This document shows, piece by piece, positions 1 through 12,191 of a stretch of 64,000 nt of DNA. The notes under the pieces were generated by a model. That model saw nothing but the letters and a program-made list of their open reading frames with translations. It made no database searches and had not been told where the DNA came from. The DNA lies in the NCBI RefSeq assembly GCF_010731855.1, contig NZ_AP022620.1, forward strand, positions 1,674,001 to 1,738,000. The letters are read 5' to 3'. This DNA comes from Mycolicibacterium anyangense (GTDB lineage: Bacteria > Actinomycetota > Actinomycetes > Mycobacteriales > Mycobacteriaceae). The first letter of the stretch is position 1, and each line of letters starts with the position of its first letter. The position numbers and the translations under genes are program-made.

Positions 1-39
1 TACTGTGCGAACGCCGCGAGAACCCTTCTAACCGGCTTT

Positions 40-1446
40 TCAGCGCGGCTTGAGCTTGCGCTTCTCCCGAACCCGCACGTTGATCCGGATCGGCGTGCCG
101 TCGAACCCGAAGGTCTCACGCAACCGTCGCTCCAGGAACCGCCGATAGCCGGCCTCCAGGAAACCGGAGGTGAACAGCACGAACGTGGGCGGGCGGGCGG
201 TGGCCTGGGTGGCGAACAGGATCCGGGGCTGCTTACCGCCGCGCACCGGCGGCGGGGTGGCGGCGACGATCTCCTTGATCCAGGTGTTGAGCTGGCCAGT
301 CGAGATGCGCTTGTCCCACGACTCCAGCGCCGTCTCCATCGCGGGCACCAGCTTCTGCACCGCCCGGCCGGTCATGGCCGAGATGTTCACCCGCGGCGCC
401 CACTGCAACTGGTGCAATTGCAGATCGATCTCACGGTCGAGCAGATAGCGCCGGTCCTCGTCGACCAGATCCCACTTGTTGAACGCCAGTACCAGAGCGC
501 GGCCCGCCTCGATCACCATCGTCAGCACCCGCTGGTCCTGCTCGGTGATCGGCTGGGAACCGTCGATCAGGACGATGCAGACCTCGGCGGCGTCAATGGC
601 GCTGTGCGTGCGCACCGAGGCGTAGAACTCGTGACCGCTGGCCTGTCCCACCTTGCGGCGCAGCCCGGCGGTATCGACGAAACGCCATATCCTGCCGTCC
701 AATTCGATCAGTGAGTCCACCGGATCCACGGTGGTGCCCGCCATGTCGTGAACCACCGACCGTTGCGCACCGGCCAGCCGGTTCAGCAGCGAGCTCTTGC
801 CCACGTTGGGCTTGCCCACCAGGGCCACCCGGCGCGGACCGCCGGTGACGGAACCGACCTCGGAAATCTCGGGCAGCGAGGCCAGCACCTCGTCGAGCAG
901 GTCGGCCACCCCACGCCCGTGTATCGCGCTGATTCCGTGTGGTTCACCCAGACCCAGTGACCATAGTGCGGCCGCCTCGGCTTCCATCTTCTCGTTGTCC
1001 ACCTTGTTGGCCGCCAGGAACACCGGCTTGCCCGAGCGGCGCAGGATCCTGGCCGCGGCCTCGTCACCGGAGGTGGCGCCGACGACGGCGTCGACCACGA
1101 AGATGATGGCGTCAGCGGTCTGCATGGCCACCGAGGCTTGCTCGGCCACCAGCTGCTGAAGACCCTTCGCGTCGGGTTCCCAGCCGCCGGTGTCCTGCAC
1201 CACGAACCGCCGTCCCGTCCAGGACGCGTCGTAGGACACCCGGTCGCGGGTCACTCCGGGAAGGTCCTGCACGACGGCCTCGCGGCGGCCCAGGATCCGG
1301 TTCACCAGGGTCGACTTGCCGACGTTGGGCCGGCCGACGACGGCGACCACCGGCGGCGGCGCGCCGCCCTCGTCGGATTCGTCGGCGAATCCGTCCTCGC
1401 CGAGTTCCCACTCGCTCTCGTCGGACCAGGTTCCGTCTTCGGTCAT
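40..1446 (-). CDS. der: Ribosome biogenesis GTPase Der (EngA)
   Basis: Essential tandem-domain GTPase that assists late 50S subunit assembly in the cytoplasm. The 468-aa product has two G domains, each with its own P-loop: GRPNVGKST near residue 38 and GKPNVGKSS near residue 213. G3 (DTGG, DTAG) and G4 (NKVD, NKWD) motifs are visible in both, followed by the C-terminal KH-like domain ending in a basic tail ([10 protein letters not shown]). The acidic N-terminal extension of about 30 residues is common in actinobacteria. The ATG at 1446 overlaps the cmk stop by 4 nt, so the two are probably translated together; der is the last gene of the run that starts at parA. Family assignment is secure. 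Confidence 0.97.
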   Translation of the reverse strand: MTEDGTWSDESEWELGEDGFADESDEGGAPPPVVAVVGRPNVGKSTLVNRILGRREAVVQDLPGVTRDRVSYDASWTGRRFVVQDTGGWEPDAKGLQQLVAEQASVAMQTADAIIFVVDAVVGATSGDEAAARILRRSGKPVFLAANKVDNEKMEAEAAALWSLGLGEPHGISAIHGRGVADLLDEVLASLPEISEVGSVTGGPRRVALVGKPNVGKSSLLNRLAGAQRSVVHDMAGTTVDPVDSLIELDGRIWRFVDTAGLRRKVGQASGHEFYASVRTHSAIDAAEVCIVLIDGSQPITEQDQRVLTMVIEAGRALVLAFNKWDLVDEDRRYLLDREIDLQLHQLQWAPRVNISAMTGRAVQKLVPAMETALESWDKRISTGQLNTWIKEIVAATPPPVRGGKQPRILFATQATARPPTFVLFTSGFLEAGYRRFLERRLRETFGFDGTPIRINVRVREKRKLKPR

Positions 1447-2120
1447 CGCATCGCTCCGCTTCGCTGCTCGACGAGTTCGACCAACCGGGCCACCACCTCG
1501 TCCTGGGTCATGTCGCTGGTGTCGACGATGAGCGCATCGTGGGCGGGCCGCAACGGCGACACCGCCCGGGTGGAGTCCAGGTGATCGCGGCGGCGCACAT
1601 CAGCCAGCACGGTCTCGTAGTCGTCGCCCAGGCCAGCACCGATGTTCTGGTCGTTGCGCCGTCGCGCCCTGGTCTCGGCCGAGGCGGTGAGGAAGATCTT
1701 GACGTCGGCATCGGGCAGCACGACGGTGCCGATGTCACGGCCCTCGACGACCACGTTGTCCGACCCCGAGGCCAGCTCTCGCTGCAGCGCCACCAACTTC
1801 TCGCGCACCCGCGGTACCGCCGAGACCGCCGAGACCGCACGGGTCACCGCGTCACCGCGGATCTCGGCCGAAACGTCCTCGCCGGCAAGGTAAGCGCGGT
1901 CGACATCGGGGTCATGGCCCACCGACAGCGGTACGTCGGCGGCTGCCGCGATCGCCGCCGGATCGTCCAGATCCACCTCGGCGCGCAGCATCGCCAGCGT
2001 GACAATGCGGTACATCGCACCGGTGTCGAGGTAACGGGCACCCAGCGCACGTGCCAAACCCCTTGACACCGAGGACTTCCCGGTGCCGGCCGGGCCGTCG
2101 ACCGCCACAACCACGTTCAC
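1443..2120 (-). CDS. cmk: Cytidylate kinase
   Basis: Phosphorylates CMP and dCMP with ATP in pyrimidine nucleotide salvage. The 225-aa protein opens with the P-loop [16 protein letters not shown] and the CMP-binding DTGAMYR, and carries [18 protein letters not shown] and the lid arginines (ARRRNDQ), all characteristic of bacterial Cmk. The GTG start at 2120 overlaps the stop of the pseudouridine synthase gene by 4 nt (GTGA) and its own stop overlaps der. Length is normal for the family. Order rluB-cmk-der matches the mycobacterial Rv1711-Rv1713 block. Confidence 0.97.
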   Translation of the reverse strand: MNVVVAVDGPAGTGKSSVSRGLARALGARYLDTGAMYRIVTLAMLRAEVDLDDPAAIAAAADVPLSVGHDPDVDRAYLAGEDVSAEIRGDAVTRAVSAVSAVPRVREKLVALQRELASGSDNVVVEGRDIGTVVLPDADVKIFLTASAETRARRRNDQNIGAGLGDDYETVLADVRRRDHLDSTRAVSPLRPAHDALIVDTSDMTQDEVVARLVELVEQRSGAMR

Positions 2121-2860
2121 AGACCCACCGCCTTGTACAGATCGCCCACTTCCTTGCGGGTCAGCGCACGAATACTGCCCGGGCGCTGTTCGCCGAGCGT
2201 TACCGCACCCAGTTCGGTACGCACCAGGGACTCCACCGGATAGCCGGCGGCGGCCAGCAAGCGACGCACGATCCGCTTACGGCCCTCGTGCAGCGTCAAC
2301 CGCACCAGCGTCTTACCCGGGACGGCGTCGACCACCGCGAACTCGTCGACCGTGGCAGGACCGTCCTCGAGCTCGATGCCGGCCTTCAGCGTCTTGCCCA
2401 AACCCCTTGGTACCGAACCGGTCACCGTCGCCAGATAGGTCTTGGGCACCTCGTAGGACGGGTGCATCAACCGGTGAGCCAGCTCGCCGTCGTTGGTCAG
2501 CAGCAGCAAGCCCTCAGTGTCGGCATCGAGGCGGCCGACGTGGAACAGCTTCTTGTTGCCCCGCACCCGGTGCTCCACCAGATCACCGATGCAGGGCCGG
2601 CCCCGATCGTCCGACATCGTCGAGTGCATGCCCACCGGCTTGTTCAGTGCCAGATAGACCATCGAGTCGTCGAGCACGATGCGGCTCCCGTCCACCCGGA
2701 TGTCGGCGATGGCGGGATCGACCCGGGTGCCCAACTCGGTGACGATGTGTCCGTCGACCTCCACCCGGCCGTCGATGATCATCCGCTCGGCGACCCGGCG
2801 GGAAGCAATTCCGGCTTGGGACAAGATCTTTTGCAGGCGTACGCCTTCTGGTTCAGGCAT
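2117..2860 (-). CDS. rRNA pseudouridine synthase, RluB/RsuA family
   Basis: Isomerises a uridine in rRNA to pseudouridine. An N-terminal S4 RNA-binding domain ([18 protein letters not shown]) is followed by the catalytic domain with the signature [17 protein letters not shown], whose Asp is the nucleophile. I place the start at the ATG at 2860 ([10 protein letters not shown]), giving 247 aa and an 8-nt overlap with the end of scpB; the reading frame stays open upstream to 2935, but that part lies within scpB and does not look like family sequence. RluB (23S) is more likely than RsuA (16S) by genome context with scpAB, but the exact target base cannot be read from sequence. Confidence 0.92.
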   Translation of the reverse strand: MPEPEGVRLQKILSQAGIASRRVAERMIIDGRVEVDGHIVTELGTRVDPAIADIRVDGSRIVLDDSMVYLALNKPVGMHSTMSDDRGRPCIGDLVEHRVRGNKKLFHVGRLDADTEGLLLLTNDGELAHRLMHPSYEVPKTYLATVTGSVPRGLGKTLKAGIELEDGPATVDEFAVVDAVPGKTLVRLTLHEGRKRIVRRLLAAAGYPVESLVRTELGAVTLGEQRPGSIRALTRKEVGDLYKAVGL

Positions 2861-3566
2861 CGGTATCCACATCGAAGGCAACGGCCGGCCCGGCGGACTG
2901 GCCGCCTCCGGATAACTTGGCGAAACGCGGTTCACTGTCCAGGGTTTCGCTCAGATCGTCGATCACGTCCACATCCGGAAGCAACGGGGCGATATCGGGT
3001 AGGTCGGTCAACGAGGTCAGACCCAGACGTTCCAGGAACAGCTCGGTGGTGGCGAAGGTGGTGGCACCGCTGTCCTCGTCGGTACCGGCCTCGGTGATCA
3101 GGCCGCGCGCCACCAAGGTCCGCATCACCGCGTCGACGTTCACCCCACGCACCGCGCTGACCCTCGCCCGGGTCACCGGCTGCCGATAGGCCACCACCGC
3201 CAGGGTCTCCAATGCCGCCCTGGTCAGCTTGGAGCGCGACCCGTCGAGCAGCAGGCGCTCGACATAGGGGGCGAACCGGGCCCGGGTGTACATCCGCCAC
3301 CCGCCGCCGGTCTCCCGAAGGTCGATTCCGCTGTCCCGCTGGGCCAGCTCGGCGGCCATCGTCTCCAGCGCGGCGGCGATGCGGTCGGGCGGCTGTTCGG
3401 TCACCGAGGCCAGGGTCTCGGCAGTGACCGGAGTGTCGACGACCAAGAGCAGCGCCTCGAGCACCCGGGTCAGTTCGTCGTCGTCCAGTGTGGAGTCGGC
3501 ATCCGTGTCGGCATCCGCACCGGCAACGTCGCTACCCGGGTCGATATCGGGTACTTCGTCGGTCAT
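2853..3566 (-). CDS. scpB: Segregation and condensation protein B
   Basis: Winged-helix partner of ScpA in the SMC-ScpAB condensin that compacts and segregates the chromosome. The product is 237 aa from the ATG at 3566 (MTDEVPDIDPG), with an acidic N-terminal tail, then the tandem winged-helix core including RAALETLAVVAYRQPVTRA and VRGVNVDAVMRTL, hallmarks of ScpB. A GTG at 3590 would add eight residues but overlaps scpA; the ATG has a purine-rich GAAGAAGAG stretch upstream. It lies 8 nt after scpA and overlaps the pseudouridine synthase gene. Confidence 0.93.
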   Translation of the reverse strand: MTDEVPDIDPGSDVAGADADTDADSTLDDDELTRVLEALLLVVDTPVTAETLASVTEQPPDRIAAALETMAAELAQRDSGIDLRETGGGWRMYTRARFAPYVERLLLDGSRSKLTRAALETLAVVAYRQPVTRARVSAVRGVNVDAVMRTLVARGLITEAGTDEDSGATTFATTELFLERLGLTSLTDLPDIAPLLPDVDVIDDLSETLDSEPRFAKLSGGGQSAGPAVAFDVDTDA

Positions 3567-3574
3567 GGTCGGCT

Positions 3575-4387
3575 TTACTCTTCTTCCCACTCGGCTTTGA
3601 CCAGCTCTTCATTCACCAGCCGGTCCCCGGTCCACGAAACTTGGAGCACACCAAGCGGTTCTGACTGGTCGAATGCTACCGCCCGGGACCGGAACAGTTC
3701 GAGCAGCGCCAGGAACCGCCCGACGATCTGCATCGGCGCGTCGCAGTCGGCGATGAGCTCCTTGAACGACGCCCACTGCCCCACCCCGCGGCTGGCCAGG
3801 AACTCCAGCAGCCGCTCGGCTTGCTCGGGCACCGACACCTGGGACTCGTGCAGATGGTCGGTGCGCACCGTCGGCACCGGCCTGGGGGTGAACGCCGCCG
3901 CGGCGATCTGGGCGAAACTTGCCGCATCCACACCCAGCATGACCTCGGGCAGCAGGTCGTTGTAGCGATCTTCGAGGGTCACCGACCGCGGGTAGCTGCG
4001 CAGCGCGGCGGCCTCCAGCTCGGCGAACATCTCCGCAACGTGTTTGAAGGCGCGGTACTGCAGCAGCCGGGCGAACAGCAGGTCGCGCACCTCCAGCAGG
4101 GCCAGATCCTCCTCGTCGTGCACCTCGCCGGCGGGAAGCAACCGGGCTGCCTTGAGGTCCAGCAGTGTGGCGGCGATCACCAGGAACGCGGTGGTCTCGT
4201 CGAGTCCGAGTTTGGGCCCGATCTCCTTGGTGTAGGCGATGAACTCGTCGGTGACCTGATGCAGCGCCACCTCGGTCACGTCGAGTCGGTGGGCGAAGAT
4301 CAGCTGCAGCAGCAGATCGAACGGACCCTCGAAGTTGGTCAGCCGGACGCGAAAACCACCCTTGTCGGGCGCGGGATCGGCGGTCAC
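3575..4387 (-). CDS. scpA: Segregation and condensation protein A (kleisin)
   Basis: Kleisin subunit that bridges the SMC heads and binds ScpB. The 270-aa protein has the diagnostic N-terminal block FEGPFDLLLQLI followed by VTEVALHQVTDEFIAY and the leucine-rich LVIAATLLDLKAARLLP, and ends with a winged-helix domain (ECDAPMQ-like region through ELVKAEWEEE). The GTG start at 4387 overlaps the stop of the ParA-like gene by 4 nt. Synteny parA-scpA-scpB is that of Rv1708-Rv1710 in M. tuberculosis. No smc gene is in the window. Confidence 0.95.
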   Translation of the reverse strand: MTADPAPDKGGFRVRLTNFEGPFDLLLQLIFAHRLDVTEVALHQVTDEFIAYTKEIGPKLGLDETTAFLVIAATLLDLKAARLLPAGEVHDEEDLALLEVRDLLFARLLQYRAFKHVAEMFAELEAAALRSYPRSVTLEDRYNDLLPEVMLGVDAASFAQIAAAAFTPRPVPTVRTDHLHESQVSVPEQAERLLEFLASRGVGQWASFKELIADCDAPMQIVGRFLALLELFRSRAVAFDQSEPLGVLQVSWTGDRLVNEELVKAEWEEE

Positions 4388-5247
4388 TTGCCGAAGCGGT
4401 CGATGACCTCACGGGCCAGCGATCGATAAGCCTGCGCCCCAGCTGATTTCGGCGCCCAGGTGGTGATGGGCTCACCGGCGACACTGGTCTCGGGGAAGCG
4501 CACGGTCCGGGTGATGACGGTGTCGAACACCAGATCCCCGAAACGTTCCATCACCCGGGCCATCACCTCACGCGCGTTGACGGTGCGGGTGTCGAACCGG
4601 GTGATCAGGATGCCGCTGATCGCCAGCCGCGGGTTGAGCCGGTCGCGGACCTTGTCCACGGTGTCGGTGAGCAGCGCCAGACCACGCAGCGAGAAGTACT
4701 CACACTCGGTCGGGATGATCACCCCGTCCGAGCATGCCAGCGCGTTGACCGTCAGCAGCCCCAGCGACGGCTGGCAGTCGATGAGGATGTAGTCGTAGCG
4801 GTCGATCACCGGGTGCAGCGCGCGGGCCAGGGTCTGCTCCCGGCCCACCTCGTTGACCAGCTGGATCTCGGCCGCCGACAGGTCGATGTTGCTGGGCACC
4901 AGGTCCAGCCCCTTGACCCGGGTGTTGATCAGCACCTCGTCGATGCTGACCCGGGGCTCGACCATCAGGTTGTGGACGGTTTGAGCCAGCTCGTAGTGCG
5001 GCACCCCGAGCCCCGCCGACAGCGCGCCCTGGGGGTCCAGGTCGACGAGCAGTACCCGGCGGCCGTACTCGGCCAGCGCGGCGCCCAGGTTGATCGTCGA
5101 GGTGGTCTTACCGACGCCACCCTTCTGGTTACACATCGAAATGACCCGCGCAGGGCCGTGTGAGGTCAACGGTGCGGGAGTCGGAATGGAGCGGGGCGGG
5201 CGGCCGGTGAGACCGATCGGTGCGTCGTCGTCTGCCTCGTCGGTCAC
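4384..5247 (-). CDS. ParA-family chromosome partitioning ATPase
   Basis: Deviant Walker A ATPase of the ParA/Soj family. The Walker A motif is [11 protein letters not shown], followed by [12 protein letters not shown] (A') and [15 protein letters not shown] (Walker B), all intact, so ATP-dependent dimerisation on DNA is expected. I chose the GTG at 5247 ([13 protein letters not shown]), which has a G-rich stretch just upstream; a GTG at 5271 would add eight residues. It is not the canonical parA beside oriC: there is no parB next to it, and the neighbours are scpA/scpB, so a role in chromosome organisation with condensin is an inference. It is the Rv1708-type paralogue. Confidence 0.92.
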   Translation of the reverse strand: MTDEADDDAPIGLTGRPPRSIPTPAPLTSHGPARVISMCNQKGGVGKTTSTINLGAALAEYGRRVLLVDLDPQGALSAGLGVPHYELAQTVHNLMVEPRVSIDEVLINTRVKGLDLVPSNIDLSAAEIQLVNEVGREQTLARALHPVIDRYDYILIDCQPSLGLLTVNALACSDGVIIPTECEYFSLRGLALLTDTVDKVRDRLNPRLAISGILITRFDTRTVNAREVMARVMERFGDLVFDTVITRTVRFPETSVAGEPITTWAPKSAGAQAYRSLAREVIDRFGK

Positions 5248-5338
5248 GCCCAAGCCCCCCGGAACAGGCACATCGGCGGCGTGAACATCCGCGCAAGTCT
5301 ATCCATCAGTTGTTTCCCCGAGAGCCATACCGGTGACA

Positions 5339-6282
5339 TCACGCGCGCGGGTGTGCCCCAGCCCATACCTCGCGGAGCGCATGCACCGTGACCAGGGTAT
5401 AGATCTGGGTGGTCGTCACCGAGGCGTGGCCGAGCAATTCCTGGACCACCCGGACGTCGGCGCCGCCGTCGAGCAGATGGGTGGCGAACGAGTGCCGCAG
5501 CGTGTGCGGGGAGACCGCCGCGGTGATGCCGGCCCGCTCCGCGGCGTCCTGCAGCACCTGCCAGGCGCTCTGCCGGGACAGTGGACCGCCCCGGGCGTTG
5601 AGGAAGATCTTCGGGGTGCCCCGGCCCCGGCGCACCAGGTCGGGCCGACCACGTACCAGATAGGCGTCCAGGGCCGCGATCGCCGGCCGCCCGACCGGCA
5701 CCAGCCGTTGCTTGCCGCCCTTACCGCGCAGCAGCACCGAACGGGCCTCGGTGTCGATGTCGTCGAGGTCCAGGCCGACGGCCTCGGAGATGCGCGCCCC
5801 GGTGGAGTAGAGCAACTCCAGCAGGGCCCGGTTGCGCAACGTCAGCGGGCCGTCGGAGGGCTCGTCGCCACCGGCACCGTCGAGCAGTGCCAGGACTTCG
5901 TCGAGGCTCAGGCTCTTGGGCAGCCGCCGGCTCGGCGTCGGGGGCTTGACCGCCCTGGCCACGTCGAGGTCGATGATCCCCTCCGCGGCGGCGAACCGGT
6001 GCAGTCCGCGCACCGCGATCAACGCCCGGGCCGCCGACACCGCCGAGAGCGGACTCACCCCGGACTCCGGGTCGCCACGGCGCAGTGCCACCAGGAAGTC
6101 GCTGACATCGTTCTCGGTGACGGTGCGCAGATCGTCGATCCCGCGTTGGCTCAGGTGCTCGGCGTAGCGCCGAAGATCGCGCCGGTAGGAGCTGATGGTG
6201 TTGGCCGCAACGCCGCGCTCGATGGTGAGGTGATCGAGGTAGCCCTGCAGCTGGCCGTCGAGGGCCGCGACACGCACGGTCG

Positions 6283-6286
<4 letters not shown>
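5339..6286 (-). CDS. xerD: Site-specific tyrosine recombinase XerD
   Basis: Resolves chromosome dimers at dif together with XerC. The 315-aa protein has an N-terminal SAM-like core-binding domain ([19 protein letters not shown]) and a C-terminal catalytic domain with Arg in [10 protein letters not shown], Lys in GKGGKQR, HTLRH (His and Arg), GHASV and the nucleophile Tyr in TQIYT, so all catalytic residues are present. The start is the GTG at 6286, which overlaps the NUDIX stop as GTGA; the frame is open further upstream but inside the NUDIX gene. In M. tuberculosis several genes, including PPE genes, lie between xerD and the parA-like gene; here only 91 nt separate them. Confidence 0.93.
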
Positions 6287-8761
<2,475 letters not shown>

Positions 8762-8835
8762 TCACCTTAACACCGACACCGACAAGCCGTCGCTAACACG
8801 CCAGTGGGCTGCGTTACGTCCCCGCTACCTCTGGG

Positions 8836-9774
8836 TTACTGCGGCACGGTGAGCGAGGCTGCCCCGGGCCCGTTGCCGAACTGTCCCGACGGCGCGCCGC
8901 CGATCAGCTTCTGCAGGGCCAGCACCACGGTGATCCGGCCGGACTCGACGTTGATGTCGTCGACGGTGGTCACCGCGGCCGCCATGCCGGCATCGGCGCG
9001 TGTCACCGCGACCGCAGACGTCCCGGTGGCCGATCCGTCGCGGCCGGCCAGTACCGTGCCGGTGCCGTGCGGGGCCAGCCCGGCGGCAAAGCGGGCGACG
9101 GTGGAGCCCTGGTTGCCCGCGTCGTCGCCCAGCGCCCCACCGGTGACGACGATGGCGGTGTTGGCAGCGCCGATGTGGTCGCCCTGATAGGCCAGGAAGC
9201 CGGTCTCGCGCATGGCGGCCAGCACGGTATCGCGCTGCTGGTCGTCAACCGGTTTGATCTCCGGGTTGCGGTCGATCAGCAGGGCGATCCCGAGCAGGTC
9301 ACCGGCTTGGGATCCCTGGTCGACCATCGTGGTGCTCAGTTGGGCACCGGCAGGCAATGACGAGCTGACCACGGTGCGCAACTTCTCCGCGGAGTTGGCG
9401 GCGACGAACTCCTGGGTCAGCGCCACCGTCGCGGTGACCGCGCCACCGGCCTGGCCGACGACCCGGCTCATCGCCTTGACATCGTCATCGTCGGCATCCG
9501 GGGTGCGGAAGATCACCACCGTCTTGCCCGCCAGTGCGTCGCGCACGATGCGCCCCGACATCTGGGTGTCGAATTCGTTTGCGGCGCTCAGCTTTTCGTT
9601 GAGAGCGTTGCGCTGGTCGGTCAACGCATTGATCTGGTTGGCCAGATCCTGCTTCTCACTGCGCAGCCCGGACAGCAACGTATCGGAGAGCACCCCCGAG
9701 CCGAGCACGACGCCAAGGGCCAGGGCAAGGAACACCGCTGCCAGTGAAATGGCATGGTGGCGTAGCGAAATCAC
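8836..9774 (-). CDS. mctB: Copper transporter MctB / cell-separation protein SteB family
   Basis: Envelope protein with one N-terminal membrane helix (ISLAAVFLALALGVVLGSG) followed by a short coiled coil (LRSEKQDLANQINALTDQRN) and a large extracytoplasmic domain; 312 aa. M. tuberculosis MctB (Rv1698) limits copper accumulation, while the corynebacterial homologue SteB works with SteA in daughter-cell separation. The steA-type gene sits immediately upstream, 31 nt away, so the pair is probably one functional unit. Which activity dominates here cannot be told from sequence. The GTG start at 9774 puts the helix right at the N terminus. Confidence 0.88.
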   Translation of the reverse strand: MISLRHHAISLAAVFLALALGVVLGSGVLSDTLLSGLRSEKQDLANQINALTDQRNALNEKLSAANEFDTQMSGRIVRDALAGKTVVIFRTPDADDDDVKAMSRVVGQAGGAVTATVALTQEFVAANSAEKLRTVVSSSLPAGAQLSTTMVDQGSQAGDLLGIALLIDRNPEIKPVDDQQRDTVLAAMRETGFLAYQGDHIGAANTAIVVTGGALGDDAGNQGSTVARFAAGLAPHGTGTVLAGRDGSATGTSAVAVTRADAGMAAAVTTVDDINVESGRITVVLALQKLIGGAPSGQFGNGPGAASLTVPQ

Positions 9775-9805
9775 AGCCGATGAGCCTTTCTGCTCTGCGG
9801 CCGGG

Positions 9806-10990
9806 CTATGTCACCCAGGCCTGCACCCACAGCGTGAAGCGGTTCCAGTAATTGACGATCCAGTCGATCACCACCGCATCAGCCCGAGACACCCACAGAG
9901 CGGCAATGATCGCGAAGAGCACCGCCAGCACCAGCATGGCGATGGCACCACCGGAGATGTGGTTGCGATACAGCGTGGCAACGGCTTTCGCGTCGACGAG
10001 CTTCTCGCCGACCTTGAGCCGGGTCAGGAACGTCGACGGATTGCTCTGCTGGCGCGAACGGTCGAAGAACTCCTCGATGGTGGCCGAGTGTCCGGCTGTG
10101 ACGATCAGTGCGGCGCCGTGGTGATCGACCAGCAGCAGTGCCAGGTCAGCGGCCGAGCCGGCGGCAGGGAACGTCATCGCACCGATCCCGAGGTCCTGGA
10201 TGCGCTCCAGACCGACGGCGTGTCCGTCGGCGTCGGCAGGCAGCACCACCTGGGCGCCGCTCTTGAGCACGTCGGCGCTCATCGAGTCGGGGTTGCCGAC
10301 GATCAGCGCGGGCCGGTAGCCGGCCTTGTGCAGGACGTCAGCACCGGCACCGACACCGACAAGAACGGGCTGGTACTCCTTGATGAACGGCTTGAGGGCC
10401 TTGAGATCCTCCTCGGCGCCGGCTCCGTCGGCCACCACCAGGACGTGGCGGCGATAGACGTCGACGTCGATATCGGGGATACCGATGCCGTCGATCAGCA
10501 GCGGGCTCTCACTGCGGATGAACTCGATCGTGTTGCCCGCGAAAGCTTCCAGATGCGCGACCAGCCCGGTCTTGGCGTCGTGCATGAGGTCGGCGATCTC
10601 TTCGTCGCTGCGCTCCACACCGTGCACCAGGCGACGGTCGCCGGCGTAGACGCCGCCGTTGTGCAGGCGGATCTTGGCGCCGTCCTTGATCTTCTTGAAT
10701 GCCTCGGCACCGACGCTGTCGATCAGCGCGATGTTGTTGGCCACCAAGACCTCCGGCCCCAGGTTCGGGTAACGGCCGGAGATCGACGGCGAGACGTTGA
10801 CCACCCCGGCAACCCGGGCGTCCACGAGCGCGTCAGCGGTCATCCGGTCCAGATCCAGGATGTCGAGCACCACGATGTCACCGGGACCGACGCGGCGCAG
10901 CAGGCGGTCGATGTCGCGGTCGACGCGGGCTGTCCCCGTGACACCCGGGCGTGCGCTGGTATTACGTGAAAGAAGCGCTGACATCTTCAT
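9806..10990 (-). CDS. steA: Putative cytokinetic ring protein SteA
   Basis: The 394-aa protein is related in its central part to thiamin pyrophosphokinase-like folds (PVLVGVGAGADVL, LIVGNPDSMS, VLPADADGHAVGLERI) and ends with a membrane helix (AIAMLVLAVLFAIIAALWVS). In Corynebacterium SteA recruits SteB and regulates septal peptidoglycan hydrolysis. The ATG at 10990 (MKMSALLSRNTS) matches the N terminus of the Rv1697 homologue; nine extra upstream codons are open but unlikely. It is the first gene of the steA-mctB pair and is divergent from the secreted-protein gene at 11187. Confidence 0.87.
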   Translation of the reverse strand: MKMSALLSRNTSARPGVTGTARVDRDIDRLLRRVGPGDIVVLDILDLDRMTADALVDARVAGVVNVSPSISGRYPNLGPEVLVANNIALIDSVGAEAFKKIKDGAKIRLHNGGVYAGDRRLVHGVERSDEEIADLMHDAKTGLVAHLEAFAGNTIEFIRSESPLLIDGIGIPDIDVDVYRRHVLVVADGAGAEEDLKALKPFIKEYQPVLVGVGAGADVLHKAGYRPALIVGNPDSMSADVLKSGAQVVLPADADGHAVGLERIQDLGIGAMTFPAAGSAADLALLLVDHHGAALIVTAGHSATIEEFFDRSRQQSNPSTFLTRLKVGEKLVDAKAVATLYRNHISGGAIAMLVLAVLFAIIAALWVSRADAVVIDWIVNYWNRFTLWVQAWVT

Positions 10991-11186
10991 GGGCCGATTC
11001 TGTCGGTCAACCCTCAAGTAGAGGTGGAGGCGCGCCGTAACATCTGTCCCACAAGTTTTCTTTTGTCACAACTGCAACACCCGTCGTGTCACAGTCCTGC
11101 TTCGTCGCGTGCGCTGAGCATCGCGGCTTTCCCATCCGCACCGTCCAGTAGGTACGGTCAGTTCACCAGCGCGGGAGGTGCTCGCA

Positions 11187-12182
11187 ATGCCGACAGCAGC
11201 GGCCGCACCATGGATTGCGGGCGTGTTCGCCGCAGTCGGGCTCGGCGCAGCACTTGTCAGCGGCCAAGGCATCGCTCAGGCCGACACCCCAGACCACGGA
11301 TCGACACGTCCCGCCGATTCAGCCCACTCCGCGCCGCGGGAACCCACCGCCCGCGCGTCGGCGCGGCCCGCCAGACAAACGCCCACGGTCACCCGTCTCG
11401 TCACTACGCCAGCAGGTTCGCCGACGCCGGGTCCGCACCCGGCTCGTCGCCAAGCGATCGACGGTGTTGGCCGGCCTGCCCCTCGATCGCCGGCAGTGGC
11501 GAAACCGCCGGTTCCTGAAGTAGTCACCACCATCACCAAGTGGTTCGCCGAGGTGCGCAACCTGCTCCGAACCGAATCGGTCCGGCCCCGCTCCGGGGAT
11601 ATGACACAGACCCCGTACGGAAACCTCGGGAAGTGGATGCTGACCTCCAGCGACGGCCCCGCCGACTGGCCCAACCAAGGATTCCCGCTCGTTACCCTCT
11701 ATCAGCCGATCAACGTCGTCATCGTCGACCCGACGTCGGCCACCGCCGCAGAGTCAGCAACGAAACTCAACACCGCCCTGACGGCCGCCGGCTTCCCGCC
11801 CGAACCGATCCACGCCGCGGGATATCGCGCGGTGATCAACGGGATCAGCTACGGCCAGCAGCCCACCGCACCACTTCAGGCTTTCGCCAACGCGCACTGG
11901 CTGCTGACCAACGACCACGGTCGGGTATTCGGCTCAACACCGGCCCCGGACGGCTCCGGCTTCGTCTGGACCGCGAACTTCAGCCGCGAAGGTACCGGTT
12001 TTGTCTACATCGTCCCGACCCATGTCTATGTCTCGTTCAACCAGGCCCGCGACGCCGTTCGTGATGGCCTGATCGCCAGTGGTGCAACCGATCTGGGCGT
12101 ACTCGACATGAACAACACGCTGTCGGGCCGGACCACCACCGGCGACCACGACGGCTACGCCGTGGTCATCAGACTCACCTGA
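11187..12182 (+). CDS. Secreted protein of unknown function
   Basis: A 331-aa protein with a clear Sec signal peptide (PWIAGVFAAVGLGAALVSGQ, likely cut after AQA), then an Arg/Pro/Thr-rich low-complexity linker to about residue 100, then a folded C-terminal domain (PINVVIVDPTSATAAES, ALTAAGFPPEPIHAAGY, ANAHWLLTNDHGRVFG). The C-terminal pattern faintly recalls LssY C-terminal domains, but I do not assign a function. The ATG at 11187 follows GGGAGG by eight bases. It is the only plus-strand gene between 1 and 25 kb, lies between divergent steA and convergent recN, and seems monocistronic. Confidence 0.8.
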   Translation: MPTAAAAPWIAGVFAAVGLGAALVSGQGIAQADTPDHGSTRPADSAHSAPREPTARASARPARQTPTVTRLVTTPAGSPTPGPHPARRQAIDGVGRPAPRSPAVAKPPVPEVVTTITKWFAEVRNLLRTESVRPRSGDMTQTPYGNLGKWMLTSSDGPADWPNQGFPLVTLYQPINVVIVDPTSATAAESATKLNTALTAAGFPPEPIHAAGYRAVINGISYGQQPTAPLQAFANAHWLLTNDHGRVFGSTPAPDGSGFVWTANFSREGTGFVYIVPTHVYVSFNQARDAVRDGLIASGATDLGVLDMNNTLSGRTTTGDHDGYAVVIRLT

Positions 12183-12191
12183 AGCCCGGGC

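Noticed and set aside
11276..11674. 132-aa minus-strand frame opposite the secreted protein
   Set aside because: Arg/Gly/Pro-rich shadow of the linker region of the real gene, with no start signal.
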